Origin: an uncultured Chitinophagaceae bacterium
Lineage (GTDB): Bacteria; Bacteroidota; Bacteroidia; Chitinophagales; Chitinophagaceae
Length of the DNA: 37,220 bases
Reading direction: 5' to 3'
Assembly: GCA_938017685.1 (NCBI GenBank)
Contig: CALIIL010000130.1
Span: 1 to 37,220, forward strand
The notes under the pieces were generated by a model. It had not been told where the DNA came from. It ran no database searches and saw only the letters and a list, made by a program, of their open reading frames with translations. A program made the translations under genes and the position numbers. Below, piece by piece: positions 15,684 through 23,989 of this stretch; the first letter of the stretch is position 1, and each line of letters begins with the position of its first letter.

Positions 15684-16190
15684 ATGAATAAACTTCTAAC
15701 CATATTATCCGTTGTTCTTGTCAGTGCCATTATGTTTTCATGTGGCGTTAAAAAAAAGAAGACTAAATATATTAAGGATAACTTTCAAGAATTAAAAGAA
15801 GCCTTTCCCGAAGCTCAAGTAACTATTGTTAAAGATAGTATTAAACTCATATTCCCTAATAATGTAACTTTTAAAGTTGCCTCGTCAGAATTATTACCTG
15901 CTTTTGAAAGTAAGATTACCAGATTCGCGAATATTATGAAAAAGTATTCAAAGACTAATTTGCTCATTACTGGATTTACAGATGATAGTGGTGAAGCAGA
16001 AAAAAACATGAAGCTTTCATTAGACCGAGCGCAAGCCGTAAAGCAATATTTAATGAAAAGCTCAGTTGCCGAAAGCAGGTTATTTACTTGGGGCTTAGGC
16101 GAAAAAAACCCAATAGCTAGTAACGCAACAGCAGAAGGAAAAGCCAAAAACCGAAGGGTCGAATTTGTTGTACTATACAAACCCAATTAA
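15684..16190 (+). CDS. OmpA-family lipoprotein (first of a tandem pair)
   Basis: Outer-membrane lipoprotein with an OmpA C-terminal (peptidoglycan-binding) domain. From ATG 15684 it has 168 residues: lipoprotein signal MNKLLTILSVVLVSAIMFSC, a short basic linker GVKKKKTK, then the OmpA domain. Peptidoglycan contacts are suggested by ITGFTDDSG and LSLDRAQAVKQYL, and the domain ends with AKNRRVEFVV. A TTG at 15657 in the same frame would add nine residues before the signal and is rejected. It follows korA after 32 nt and precedes a similar lipoprotein gene by 16 nt. Structural role, anchoring the outer membrane to the wall, is inferred from the family. Confidence 0.88.
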   Translation: MNKLLTILSVVLVSAIMFSCGVKKKKTKYIKDNFQELKEAFPEAQVTIVKDSIKLIFPNNVTFKVASSELLPAFESKITRFANIMKKYSKTNLLITGFTDDSGEAEKNMKLSLDRAQAVKQYLMKSSVAESRLFTWGLGEKNPIASNATAEGKAKNRRVEFVVLYKPN

Positions 16191-16206
16191 GTTCAAAATA
16201 TTTATT

Positions 16207-16782
16207 ATGAAACTATTTTTATTTATTTCTAGTGTCCTATTATTAAGCGCCTGCTACTCTTATGACGGGCCAACACATAAAGCTAATTACGGATTAGATC
16301 AACCTTCTAACCCAAAAGCTTACGTGCCTGGTACAGAAAAAGTAACTTCTCAAAATTATTTGGAGAAAATGGCCGTGGCAATAAAAAGAACTTTACCAGC
16401 AGCAGAAGTAAAAATCCTAGAAGATAGTATTAAAGTCTTATTCCCTGATAATATTGCCTATGGCAAAAACAGAGTGACTCCTTTAGAGAATATCTATGAG
16501 CCTATAGGAAAGCTATCAAAATTAATTATCAAATTTGATCAAACAGATGTGCTTGTTACTGGCCATACTGATAGCCAAGGAGATCAAATAATGAATAAAA
16601 GAATGTCTGAGCTCCGCGCTCAATATATACATGATTTAATCGTGTCTTATAAAGTAGATAAAAGCAGACTGGCTTATTGGGGACTGGGAGGCAACTCACC
16701 AATTGCTGCCAATGATACAGAAAAAGGAAGAGCTAAAAACAGACGAGTAGAGTTTGTTATCCTTTCTACCATTGACGATTAA
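16207..16782 (+). CDS. OmpA-family lipoprotein (second of a tandem pair)
   Basis: From ATG 16207 this has 191 residues: lipoprotein signal MKLFLFISSVLLLSAC, a linker of about 60 residues, then an OmpA domain with LVTGHTDSQGD, MSELRAQYIHDL and AKNRRVEFVI. It shares with its neighbour the segment before the domain (EVKILEDSIKVLFPDNI versus QVTIVKDSIKLIFPNNV), so the two look like diverged tandem duplicates. The frame is also open 42 nt further upstream, inside the preceding gene, but only ATG 16207 gives the lipoprotein signal. Its stop interlocks with the stop of the convergent cysteine desulfurase gene; the two coding regions share four bases. Confidence 0.88.
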   Translation: MKLFLFISSVLLLSACYSYDGPTHKANYGLDQPSNPKAYVPGTEKVTSQNYLEKMAVAIKRTLPAAEVKILEDSIKVLFPDNIAYGKNRVTPLENIYEPIGKLSKLIIKFDQTDVLVTGHTDSQGDQIMNKRMSELRAQYIHDLIVSYKVDKSRLAYWGLGGNSPIAANDTEKGRAKNRRVEFVILSTIDD

Positions 16783-17903
16783 GCCAATAGCTCCTTAAGA
16801 GCTATTATAAAAGTATCTATTTCCGCCTTCGTATTGTGCTTTGAAAATGAAACCCGCAATGGAACATTAGCCGTGGGGTTAATATGATTAATTACATGAC
16901 TACCAACAGCGGCGCCACTAGAGCATGCACTACCGCCACTTACACAAATGCCTTTCATATCTAGTGCCATCTGTAATATATCCGTTTTCTCATTTTGAGG
17001 AAAAGAGACATTTAAAACAGTATAAAGACCATCTTCCGCACTGTTTACTTTTATAATATTTCCATAATGCTTCAGTAACTCATTCAAGCAATAAGAACGA
17101 AGCTCTCTAATAAATGTTTGATCTTTTTCTAATTGAGCCAAAGACAACTCCAATGCCTTAGCAAAACCAATAATATTAGCCACATTCTCTGTACCGGCCC
17201 GCATATTACGTTCCTGCCCTCCTCCAATAATCATTGGACCAAGTTTGACATTAGAAGATATATATAGTAAACCACTCCCTTTTGGACCATGGAATTTATG
17301 AGCCGAACCACTCGCAAAATCAACTTTTAGTTTAAAAAAACTTATTGGATAATGGCCAATCGTTTGTACCATATCCGTATGGAACAAAGCATTATATTTT
17401 TTTGTAAGGTTGCCAACTCGCTCAACATCTAACAAATTACCAATTTCATTATTGGCATGCATTAAGCTTACCAATACATTTTTATCAGTCGTGCTTAACA
17501 ATTGCTCCAAATCATCAAAATCAATATCATTACTTTTAGTCAACTTTACATAATCAACCTTAATATTTCTATTCTTAGCAAGCGTCTTTAACGTATTAAG
17601 CGTAGCGGGGTGCTCTATTGGAGAACTAATAATATGTGTACAGTCTAATGAATCAACAACAGATTGTAATACGGTATTAGAACTTTCGGTTCCGCAAGAT
17701 GTGAAAAATATTTCGGATGCTTTAGCGCCTAATAGAGAGGCTACAGTCTTTCTACTTTCCTCAATGGCTAATCTATTTACACGACCCAAGGAGTATATAG
17801 CTGATGGATTGCCAAAGTTGCTTTTCAGGTAAGGCATCATAGCCTCTAAGACTTCGTTGCTTAATGCAGTTGTAGCAGCATTATCAAAATAAATAAATGA
17901 CAT
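16779..17903 (-). CDS. Cysteine desulfurase (NifS/IscS family)
   Basis: Pyridoxal-phosphate enzyme that removes sulfur from cysteine as a protein persulfide for Fe-S cluster or tRNA thiolation. 374 residues, normal for the family. YFDNAATT starts the protein. His98 (SPIEHPA) is the ring-stacking residue, HTDMVQTIGH follows, the PLP lysine is K203 in SGSAHKFHGPKG, and the persulfide cysteine is C327 in SGGSACSSGA, in a short group II-like loop. ERNMRAGTEN is the substrate-binding arginine region. No isc or suf genes are adjacent, so the partner cannot be assigned. A promoter-like TACATTCG ends 4 nt before the ATG. The gene lies 18 nt downstream of the HmuY-like lipoprotein gene on the same strand. 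Confidence 0.93.
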   Translation of the reverse strand: MSFIYFDNAATTALSNEVLEAMMPYLKSNFGNPSAIYSLGRVNRLAIEESRKTVASLLGAKASEIFFTSCGTESSNTVLQSVVDSLDCTHIISSPIEHPATLNTLKTLAKNRNIKVDYVKLTKSNDIDFDDLEQLLSTTDKNVLVSLMHANNEIGNLLDVERVGNLTKKYNALFHTDMVQTIGHYPISFFKLKVDFASGSAHKFHGPKGSGLLYISSNVKLGPMIIGGGQERNMRAGTENVANIIGFAKALELSLAQLEKDQTFIRELRSYCLNELLKHYGNIIKVNSAEDGLYTVLNVSFPQNEKTDILQMALDMKGICVSGGSACSSGAAVGSHVINHINPTANVPLRVSFSKHNTKAEIDTFIIALKELLA

Positions 17904-17907
17904 GTAA

Positions 17908-17915
17908 CGAATGTA
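17908..17915 (-). promoter_or_regulatory. Weak -7 box (TACATTCG) for the cysteine desulfurase gene
   Basis: One mismatch to TAnnTTTG, ending 4 nt before the ATG at 17903, in the 18-nt gap after the HmuY-like gene. Confidence 0.35.
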
Positions 17916-17921
17916 AGAAAA

Positions 17922-18905
17922 CTATTTAATCTGAGCCAACTCAAATGTTGGAGAACCTTTTATTCCATTATCACTATAGAAATCCATGAAGCGTAATTTA
18001 AAATAATTGTTCTCTTTGGTGTGAATGATGTAATTATAATTTTGCTTGACTTCGTAGATACCTTTATCCATATCGTATTCTTTCCAATCAAAACCTATGA
18101 TATTTCTATCAGCAGTAAGTGAACCTTCGGACAAAAAATCTTGATTAATATTATAAAAATCATGAACCGAGTCTTTCAAAGCCATTGTACCTTGAGGATT
18201 AAGCAGCACACCAGTAACTGCATAAGGCAAGGCTGGATCTTGATCATAAAAGGTGTGACCATAACGGGTAAATACTATATCCCAAACTTGAGGAATAGGT
18301 TCTACATTTTTGACTACTTGCAATAAAGACAAGTCAACATATGTAAAGTTTGAATTAGCTTGCTTTTCAACATAAAAGTCTGTTCCAAAAGCAGCATTGA
18401 TATCTGCCACTTCAATTACATAACCAAAGTTCGTTACACCCTTGATTTTAATTTTTCTATAATTAGTACCAAGTGCATCCATACGCAGCACATATACTTT
18501 ATTTCGCGTATTAGCATCAGCATTCCAGTCTCCAAATACACTGCAACCTTTATGCCCCTTAGGGTCATCCAGTTCCCACTGCTTACCTTCGCAATAGGTT
18601 TCATTTATTTGAGAGAAAAAATGTGCATCGGTAGGAAGCACAGCCATATTATCTCCTCCATTAATTAATACTTGCTCTCCATCAAAACTAGATTCAAAGG
18701 CCAAGTCCCAAGAATCTACTCTGCTAATATGCACTACTTGTTGAGATTTCAAATTATAGTAATATTGAAAATCATAATTAGCCCCCATATTCAGTGTATG
18801 CACAGATGCATCTCCCTTTGGTGGTAATACATAAGGTTGCTCTTTCTTAGTGCACGAAGACATTAAAAGGGATACTGAAATCAATAATAGAAGTATTATT
18901 CTCAT
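17922..18905 (-). CDS. HmuY-like lipoprotein (putative haem-binding)
   Basis: From ATG 18905 the protein has about 327 residues with a lipoprotein signal MRIILLLLISVSLLMSSC and lipid-modified Cys18. The all-beta body has two copies of the 'W-D-(L/I)-x-F' strand that marks the HmuY family (SWDLAFESSFDGEQVLINGG and QVWDIVFTRYGHTF), plus YYNLKSQQVVHISRVDSWD. HmuY of Porphyromonas binds haem with two histidines; whether this homologue does is unknown. A start 27 nt upstream would put nine residues ahead of the lipoprotein signal and is rejected. A GAAATTTG box ends 8 nt upstream and a 17-bp palindrome lies about 70 nt upstream, a possible operator. No TonB receptor gene is adjacent. Confidence 0.65.
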   Translation of the reverse strand: MRIILLLLISVSLLMSSCTKKEQPYVLPPKGDASVHTLNMGANYDFQYYYNLKSQQVVHISRVDSWDLAFESSFDGEQVLINGGDNMAVLPTDAHFFSQINETYCEGKQWELDDPKGHKGCSVFGDWNADANTRNKVYVLRMDALGTNYRKIKIKGVTNFGYVIEVADINAAFGTDFYVEKQANSNFTYVDLSLLQVVKNVEPIPQVWDIVFTRYGHTFYDQDPALPYAVTGVLLNPQGTMALKDSVHDFYNINQDFLSEGSLTADRNIIGFDWKEYDMDKGIYEVKQNYNYIIHTKENNYFKLRFMDFYSDNGIKGSPTFELAQIK

Positions 18906-18973
18906 TGGAAATACAAATTTCGGACAGAACATACTCTTAAACGCTTTTTAAGCCTTGATAAATATCAAATTCA

Positions 18974-18990
18974 TGTCATATTTTATGACA
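18974..18990. promoter_or_regulatory. 17-bp palindrome upstream of the HmuY-like gene (candidate operator)
   Basis: TGTCATA-TTT-TATGACA has 7-bp perfect arms around a 3-nt centre. It lies between the HmuY-like gene and the tRNA-Cys terminator, about 53 nt upstream of the putative -7 box of the former. It has no T-tract typical of a terminator, so a dimeric regulator site is the simplest reading. Confidence 0.4.
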
Positions 18991-19006
18991 ATAAAGGCCA
19001 AAAGCT

Positions 19007-19037
19007 AAAAAAGCACCTGCTTGCGCAAGTGCTTTTT
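19007..19037 (-). terminator. Intrinsic terminator of tRNA-Cys
   Basis: Read on the minus strand, ACAAAAAGCACTTGCGCAAG continues into a complementary GTGCTTTTTT run. The arms AAAAGCAC and GTGCTTTT enclose CTTGCGCAAG, and the structure ends in a run of T. It begins 7 nt after the tRNA 3' end. Confidence 0.8.
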
Positions 19038-19043
19038 GTATAG

Positions 19044-19114
19044 AGGTCTCGAGCGGATTTGAACCGCTGTACGAGCTTTTGCAGAGCTCTGCCTAACCAC
19101 TCGGCCACGAGACC
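19044..19114 (-). tRNA. tRNA-Cys (anticodon GCA)
   Basis: The minus strand folds as a class I tRNA of 71 nt. Acceptor GGTCTCG pairs with CGAGACC with discriminator T (U73 is the cysteine identity base). The D arm is GCCGAGTGGTTAGGC, the anticodon stem-loop GAGCT-CTGCAAA-AGCTC gives GCA, and the T arm is AGCGG-TTCAAAT-CCGCT. CCA is not encoded. A terminator follows. Confidence 0.96.
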
Positions 19115-19156
19115 CTTTTTTAATAGATGGCAAATGTAATAAACTTTACTAAATTG

Positions 19157-19164
19157 TACCTTTA
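19157..19164 (+). promoter_or_regulatory. Weak -7 box (TACCTTTA) for the nucleoside phosphorylase operon
   Basis: One mismatch to TAnnTTTG (final A), 8 nt before the ATG at 19173. Confidence 0.4.
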
Positions 19165-19172
19165 TAATCGAC

Positions 19173-20048
19173 ATGAAAAAAATAGGAGAATCAGAATTAA
19201 TTATAACGCCCGAAGGAAGGATTTATCACATCAATTTAAAACCTGAAGATTTGGCCACTACCGTTATTACTGTAGGTGATCCTGATAGAGTAAAGGAAGT
19301 ATCTAAATATTTTGATGAAGTCAGTTTTAAAACACAACATAGAGAGTTTGTTGTACATACCGGAAGAGTAGGTAAAAAAGAAATAACCGTACTCTCTAGT
19401 GGTATTGGACCTGATAATATTGATATCACCCTCAACGAGATTGATGCTTGTGCGAATATAGACTTTGAAACAAGGCAAGTAAAAGATCAATTTACACGAT
19501 TAGATATTATTCGATTAGGCACATCTGGTAGTTTACAGGCTGATATCCCGGTAGATCAATTCGTTGCATCAAGCCATGGAATTGGTTTGGATAATTTATT
19601 ACACTATTATAAACCAGCTTATACGGAACATGAGCTTGCATTACAAAGTCACTTTCAATCACACGCTGGCTTAGACAACTCCAACATTATTCCTTACGCG
19701 GTGCAAGGTAGCCAAGAATTATTGTCCCACTTCAGCGGCGGCTACCACCAAGGTATGACGGTTACTTGCCCAGGTTTTTATGCCCCGCAAGGTCGAGTGG
19801 TCAAAGCTGCATTACAATTTCCATCTTTAGTCGATAAGCTATCTACATTTTCTTTTGAAAATAATCGCGTTACTAATTTTGAGATGGAAACTTCAGCTAT
19901 TTTTGGCTTGGGAAAAATATTTGGCCACCGCTGTCTTTCTATCAATACCATTGTGGCTAACCGAGTCAATAAAACATTTTCTGAAGATGGAAAGAAAAGC
20001 GTAGATAATATGATTAAGAAATCACTAGAGATAATAGAAAAAATATAA
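19173..20048 (+). CDS. Nucleoside phosphorylase, uridine phosphorylase-like
   Basis: Cytosolic enzyme of nucleoside salvage that splits a nucleoside with phosphate to a base and ribose-1-phosphate. 291 residues, slightly longer than E. coli Udp. The phosphate-binding glycine motif is TTVITVGDPDRVKEV, GIGPDNIDITLNE follows, and the core strand IRLGTSGSLQADIPV precedes the ribose-binding acidic motif FEMETSAIFGLG near the C-terminus. These are NP-I family (PF01048) hallmarks. Uridine versus purine preference is inferred from overall resemblance only. First gene of a tight operon: its stop overlaps the dapF start by one base (TAATG). Confidence 0.88.
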   Translation: MKKIGESELIITPEGRIYHINLKPEDLATTVITVGDPDRVKEVSKYFDEVSFKTQHREFVVHTGRVGKKEITVLSSGIGPDNIDITLNEIDACANIDFETRQVKDQFTRLDIIRLGTSGSLQADIPVDQFVASSHGIGLDNLLHYYKPAYTEHELALQSHFQSHAGLDNSNIIPYAVQGSQELLSHFSGGYHQGMTVTCPGFYAPQGRVVKAALQFPSLVDKLSTFSFENNRVTNFEMETSAIFGLGKIFGHRCLSINTIVANRVNKTFSEDGKKSVDNMIKKSLEIIEKI

Positions 20049-20827
20049 TGACAATTCACTTTTACAAGTACCAAGGCACGGGCAATGATTTTATTATGGT
20101 TGACAATCGCAAGAAGGTGATAGACCTAAATAATATTAGCCAAGAAAGTATAGAAAACATATGTGACCGTCATATGGGTATCGGTGCCGATGGCTTTATC
20201 CTGCTTAATGAAAAAGAAGGCTATGACTTTGAAATGGGTTATTATAATAGTGATGGGAACTTAAGTACCATGTGTGGCAATGGAGGTCGCTGCCTAGTTG
20301 CATTTGCCAAACATTTAGATATTATAACAGATAGCGCTCACTTTTTGGCAATCGATGGGGAACATCATGCGACTATTCATAACAATATTGTTTCGCTCGA
20401 AATGAAAGATGTTGAGAACATAAAGTCCTTCGAAACTTTTTACCAATTAGATACAGGCTCACCACATTATGTAAGCTTTGTGGATGATGTAGAAGATATT
20501 AACGTAGCGCAAGATGGCGAACTAATTCGAAACAGTCCAATGTTTAAAGAGGAAGGGATTAATGTAAATTTTGTACAGGAAAACAATGATAGTAGCTTGT
20601 ATGTACGCACTTATGAACGCGGTGTGGAAGATGAAACGCTCAGCTGTGGCACGGGTGTTACGGCTTGTGCGCTGGTACAAATGCAGCGAAAAAATATTGA
20701 TTCAGTTCATATAGAAACACTTGGTGGTGACCTAACCGTAAGTGCCACCATGGAAGGCAAGACGTTTACAAACGTTCTATTACAAGGAACTGCAACATTT
20801 GTTTTTGAAGGCCACATAGATTTATAA
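20048..20827 (+). CDS. dapF: Diaminopimelate epimerase
   Basis: Interconverts LL- and meso-diaminopimelate, the last shared step before lysine and the peptidoglycan cross-linking residue. 259 residues, slightly shorter than the E. coli enzyme. Both halves of the pseudo-symmetric active site are intact: KYQGTGNDFIMVDN at the N-terminus, the first catalytic cysteine C76 in MCGNGGRC, and the second C200 in ETLSCGTGVTACAL, preceded by YERGVEDET. Overlaps its neighbours on both sides by one base (TAATG at each junction), which indicates translational coupling with the nucleoside phosphorylase and the NUDIX gene. Confidence 0.96.
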   Translation: MTIHFYKYQGTGNDFIMVDNRKKVIDLNNISQESIENICDRHMGIGADGFILLNEKEGYDFEMGYYNSDGNLSTMCGNGGRCLVAFAKHLDIITDSAHFLAIDGEHHATIHNNIVSLEMKDVENIKSFETFYQLDTGSPHYVSFVDDVEDINVAQDGELIRNSPMFKEEGINVNFVQENNDSSLYVRTYERGVEDETLSCGTGVTACALVQMQRKNIDSVHIETLGGDLTVSATMEGKTFTNVLLQGTATFVFEGHIDL

Positions 20828-21276
20828 TGCAATACTTTACCATAAGAGTGTACGGCCTTTGGGTTGATAATAATCAAGAGATTTTGATTTCGGATGAGCG
20901 TATTGGTCCAGTAGAATTTATAAAATTTCCTGACGGCGGTCTAGAAAAAGGAGAAGGAACACTAGCTTGCTTACAACGCGAATGGCGAGAAGAAATGAAT
21001 ACCGATATTGAAATTTTAGAGCACTTTTATACGACAGATTTTTATCAAAATTCTGCTTTTGATGAAAGAGTACAGGTTTTGAGTATTTATTATTTAGTAC
21101 AGCCTAAGCATGATAAAAATATAAAAATTAGCACAGTAAAAAATGACTTTACGTTTAAAGTAAATAAAGAAGAAAGTTTTAGAAAAGTGGCATTGGATAA
21201 ATTAACCGAAGAGATGCTGAGCTACCCTATCGATAAAAAAGTAGTGTGCTTATTAAAAGAAAAAATTACAACTTAA
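20827..21276 (+). CDS. NUDIX hydrolase
   Basis: 149-residue single-domain NUDIX protein, expected to hydrolyse a nucleoside diphosphate linked to another group. The Nudix box is visible at 37-58: G37, E43, then REWREEMN (R51 to N58). The usual glycine at its end is Asn here. Upstream strands are IRVYGLWVDNNQEILISDER. No extra domain. Its ATG overlaps the dapF stop by one base, and its last 11 nt overlap the end of the convergent membrane glycosyltransferase-like gene. Substrate unknown. Confidence 0.9.
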   Translation: MQYFTIRVYGLWVDNNQEILISDERIGPVEFIKFPDGGLEKGEGTLACLQREWREEMNTDIEILEHFYTTDFYQNSAFDERVQVLSIYYLVQPKHDKNIKISTVKNDFTFKVNKEESFRKVALDKLTEEMLSYPIDKKVVCLLKEKITT

Positions 21277-22756
21277 AAATATATACACCTTCGTAATAGC
21301 CAATCTGATTTTTAATATAAGGAGTTGTCTTTTCATCCTTTAATATTTCCTCCTCTGATATGATTAAATATTGGGCATCATCTGCAGCAGCTCTTGCTAT
21401 ATCACGCCCTGCGTATGTAGTAAAACCTGGATTATTCATTAAGTAAAGGGGAATATTTGTACTCCCATCGGGCATGACAAATACAAGTTCCTGTCTTTCA
21501 ACCCCTATTTCTCTTAAGTAGGAAGTTATTGAATAAAATCCTTTAGCTGGATGCATATTCCAAGCTGGGTCATATCTTCTGAATTGCATTTGTTTTCGCC
21601 CATGCGCTATATTAAAAATCATAAGTCCTGCCAAAACAATAATAGAACCAGTACGGATTTTTTTTCGTTCAACTTTATCTAAAAGTTGTACAACTGCAAT
21701 TGAAACAATTATTGGTAAACACAATGTATTAATTAAATAATAATCATGATTATCAAAGACAGCAAACCAAGCATAATAATAAAAAACAACGGCAGGCACC
21801 AAAAGAAATATTGTGAATCTCAACCTAAAATCAACTTTCTTGTAAAAAACAGCCGCCACAATGGCTGCCAATGCCATTGATATCCAAACAGGAACGGATT
21901 GTATAGCAATAAACCATTCGTTCAGCGTGCGAGAGTATATGTAACTAATCCTTACATCATCATCTATAATCCAGATACCAAGCGTTCCCATCAGATTACC
22001 AAGATAACCACCTTGCACATTATACCACTTAGCGTATATCAACCAAGCAAATACCAATAATACACCAATCAAGGCTACTAAATAATGCTTTAATTGAAAA
22101 GACATTTTCTTAGTAATAAACTGCTGGAAAAAGAAAAATATAAGAAGTACTAGAAAAATTAAAGCTGAAGATACCTTAAACAATGCGGCCAGCATTGAAA
22201 AAAATATGGCCCATACAAAACTTCCAAAATGATTGGAAGATGTAAATCGAATAAAGAAGTAGAAGCCAATAATTGCACAACTCAAAGCAGGCATATCAGG
22301 TAAAAAATTACCAGCATAATACATACTGAGGCAACTAGTCATCCAGAACAATGCCGGCGACAAAGCCAAAAATATATTTCGAATAAAAATCAAAGACGTA
22401 AGGGATAAAGCAATAAGACTTGCATAAAAAATCAAATAACCAATCCAACGCACATAATAATCATGATATCCGAAGACAGCATATAATTTTGATGCTACAT
22501 AATATATCAGCGGAAATTCACTACAGGTCTCACCATCCCGAGCCATTCTATGATGCACTTGTGGTTTAAAAAATGGACGATTATTCTGATAATAATTAAG
22601 GGCATAAGATGCGCCATCGCATTGACGCCATACATGCACACTTTTGGGCTTTTGCATAAGCCAATAATCCATTTCGTATAATAGACTAACCGCTATAAAG
22701 GCAATTGTTGTAAGTACAACAACCAACCACTTTTTATGTTTTATAATATTAACCAC
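21266..22756 (-). CDS. Polytopic GT-C-like membrane protein (ArnT/PMT-like glycosyltransferase family)
   Basis: 496 residues from a GTG start (no ATG nearby) with a hydrophobic N-terminal helix and about ten further transmembrane segments. The first large extracytoplasmic loop holds the charged motif VHVWRQCDGASYALNYYQ and a GETCSEFPLIYY segment. The next loops hold GYHDYYVRWIGY and the later NFLPDMPALS. This layout is typical of GT-C transferases that move sugars from a polyprenyl-phosphate donor across the membrane. A TAATTTCG box (one mismatch) lies 10 nt upstream. No glycan-synthesis genes are adjacent, so the acceptor is unknown. Overlaps the NUDIX gene tail-to-tail by 11 nt. Confidence 0.7.
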   Translation of the reverse strand: MVNIIKHKKWLVVVLTTIAFIAVSLLYEMDYWLMQKPKSVHVWRQCDGASYALNYYQNNRPFFKPQVHHRMARDGETCSEFPLIYYVASKLYAVFGYHDYYVRWIGYLIFYASLIALSLTSLIFIRNIFLALSPALFWMTSCLSMYYAGNFLPDMPALSCAIIGFYFFIRFTSSNHFGSFVWAIFFSMLAALFKVSSALIFLVLLIFFFFQQFITKKMSFQLKHYLVALIGVLLVFAWLIYAKWYNVQGGYLGNLMGTLGIWIIDDDVRISYIYSRTLNEWFIAIQSVPVWISMALAAIVAAVFYKKVDFRLRFTIFLLVPAVVFYYYAWFAVFDNHDYYLINTLCLPIIVSIAVVQLLDKVERKKIRTGSIIVLAGLMIFNIAHGRKQMQFRRYDPAWNMHPAKGFYSITSYLREIGVERQELVFVMPDGSTNIPLYLMNNPGFTTYAGRDIARAAADDAQYLIISEEEILKDEKTTPYIKNQIGYYEGVYIFKL

Positions 22757-22795
22757 AGTCTATTCTCGAAATTACATTCTTTTTGGCCAAACCAT

Positions 22796-22823
22796 AAAAA
22801 AAGCTCACCGAAGTGAGCTTTTT
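22796..22823 (-). terminator. hppD intrinsic terminator with UUCG tetraloop
   Basis: On the minus strand GCTCAC-TTCG-GTGAGC, flanked by A5 before and T7 after, forms a strong stem with a stable C(UUCG)G-type loop. It starts 18 nt after the hppD stop. Confidence 0.85.
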
Positions 22824-22841
22824 AATTACTTTTTATTTTTC

Positions 22842-23972
22842 TTATAAATTACCTCTATTCGCTTGTTCACGCTCTATCGCTTCGAATAATGCTTTAAAGT
22901 TTCCTTTACCAAAACTTTGTGCACCCTTACGTTGTATAATTTCAAAAAACATCGTTGGTCTATCTTCAACAGGTTTAGTAAATATTTGTAATAAATAACC
23001 TTCTTCATCTCTATCGATCAAGATACCTAGCTCTTTTAATGGCGCTAAGTCCTCGTCAATCTCTCCTACTCTATCCAGTATTGTTTCGTAATACGAACCA
23101 GGAATATTCAAGAACTCTACACCACGGTTCTGCAATGCAGTAACTGTTTCAATAATATTATCCGTTGCTATTGCAATATGTTGTACACCTTCTCCTTCGT
23201 AGAAATCAAGATATTCTTCAATCTGAGATTTTTTCTTTCCTTCGGCTGGCTCATTAATTGGGAATTTGATATAACCATTTCCATTACTCATAACCTTACT
23301 CATAAGAGCAGAGTATTCTGTAGATATATCTTCATCATCGAAGCTCAATATGTTTTTAAAGCCCATTACATCTTCATAGAATTTTACCCAAGGGTTCATT
23401 TGATTCCAATCAACATTTCCTACGCAGTGGTCAATATATTTTAAACCTACTGGCTCAGGATTGTAAGTACTCTCCCACTTCTCAAAACCTGGCATAAATG
23501 CTCCTTTATAGTTCTTTCTTTCAACAAACAAATGCACCGTTTCGCCATAAGTATAGATACCACTCATACATACCTCGCCATGATCATCCGTAATTGTTTT
23601 AGGCTCCATGTAAGACTTACCGCCTCGTTTAATCGTTTGCTCATAAGCGTCATAGGCATCATCTACCCATAGTGCTAAGACCTTTACACCATCACCATGT
23701 TTTTTGTGGTGTTCAGATATTTCGCTATCACTTTTTAGTGAAGTAGTGAGCATTAATCTTACTTTATCCTGCACTAGCACATAAGATACTCTATCTTTTA
23801 CCCCTGTTTCAGGACCTGCATAGGCTAGACCTTGAAAGCCAAAAGCTGTCTTATAATAATGTGCCGACTGCTTGGCATTACCCACATATAACTCAATATA
23901 ATCTGTACCGTTTAAGGTTAAGAAGTCCGTTTCTTGTGCCGCATTTGTTGCTGTATCTGTCGTTGAACTCAT
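22842..23972 (-). CDS. hppD: 4-hydroxyphenylpyruvate dioxygenase
   Basis: Fe(II) enzyme that turns 4-hydroxyphenylpyruvate into homogentisate, the second step of tyrosine breakdown. 376 residues from ATG 23972, the normal length, with two vicinal-oxygen-chelate domains. The iron ligands are visible: His182 (YIDHCVGNV), His265 (VQHIAIATD) and Glu344 (FFEIIQRKG). The C-terminal gate helix region GNFKALFEAIEREQ is also present. The frame is open 33 codons further upstream, but that extension covers the promoter and the palindrome, so ATG 23972 is used. TAACTTTG at 23997-23990 is the promoter box. A strong terminator follows, so the gene is monocistronic. Its pathway partner hmgA lies 6.3 kb away. 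Confidence 0.96.
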   Translation of the reverse strand: MSSTTDTATNAAQETDFLTLNGTDYIELYVGNAKQSAHYYKTAFGFQGLAYAGPETGVKDRVSYVLVQDKVRLMLTTSLKSDSEISEHHKKHGDGVKVLALWVDDAYDAYEQTIKRGGKSYMEPKTITDDHGEVCMSGIYTYGETVHLFVERKNYKGAFMPGFEKWESTYNPEPVGLKYIDHCVGNVDWNQMNPWVKFYEDVMGFKNILSFDDEDISTEYSALMSKVMSNGNGYIKFPINEPAEGKKKSQIEEYLDFYEGEGVQHIAIATDNIIETVTALQNRGVEFLNIPGSYYETILDRVGEIDEDLAPLKELGILIDRDEEGYLLQIFTKPVEDRPTMFFEIIQRKGAQSFGKGNFKALFEAIEREQANRGNL

Positions 23973-23989
23973 AGTATTAATATTTTTGG

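Noticed and set aside
18983-19174. Minus-strand 63-codon frame
   Set aside because: Covers tRNA-Cys and its terminator, so not a protein gene.
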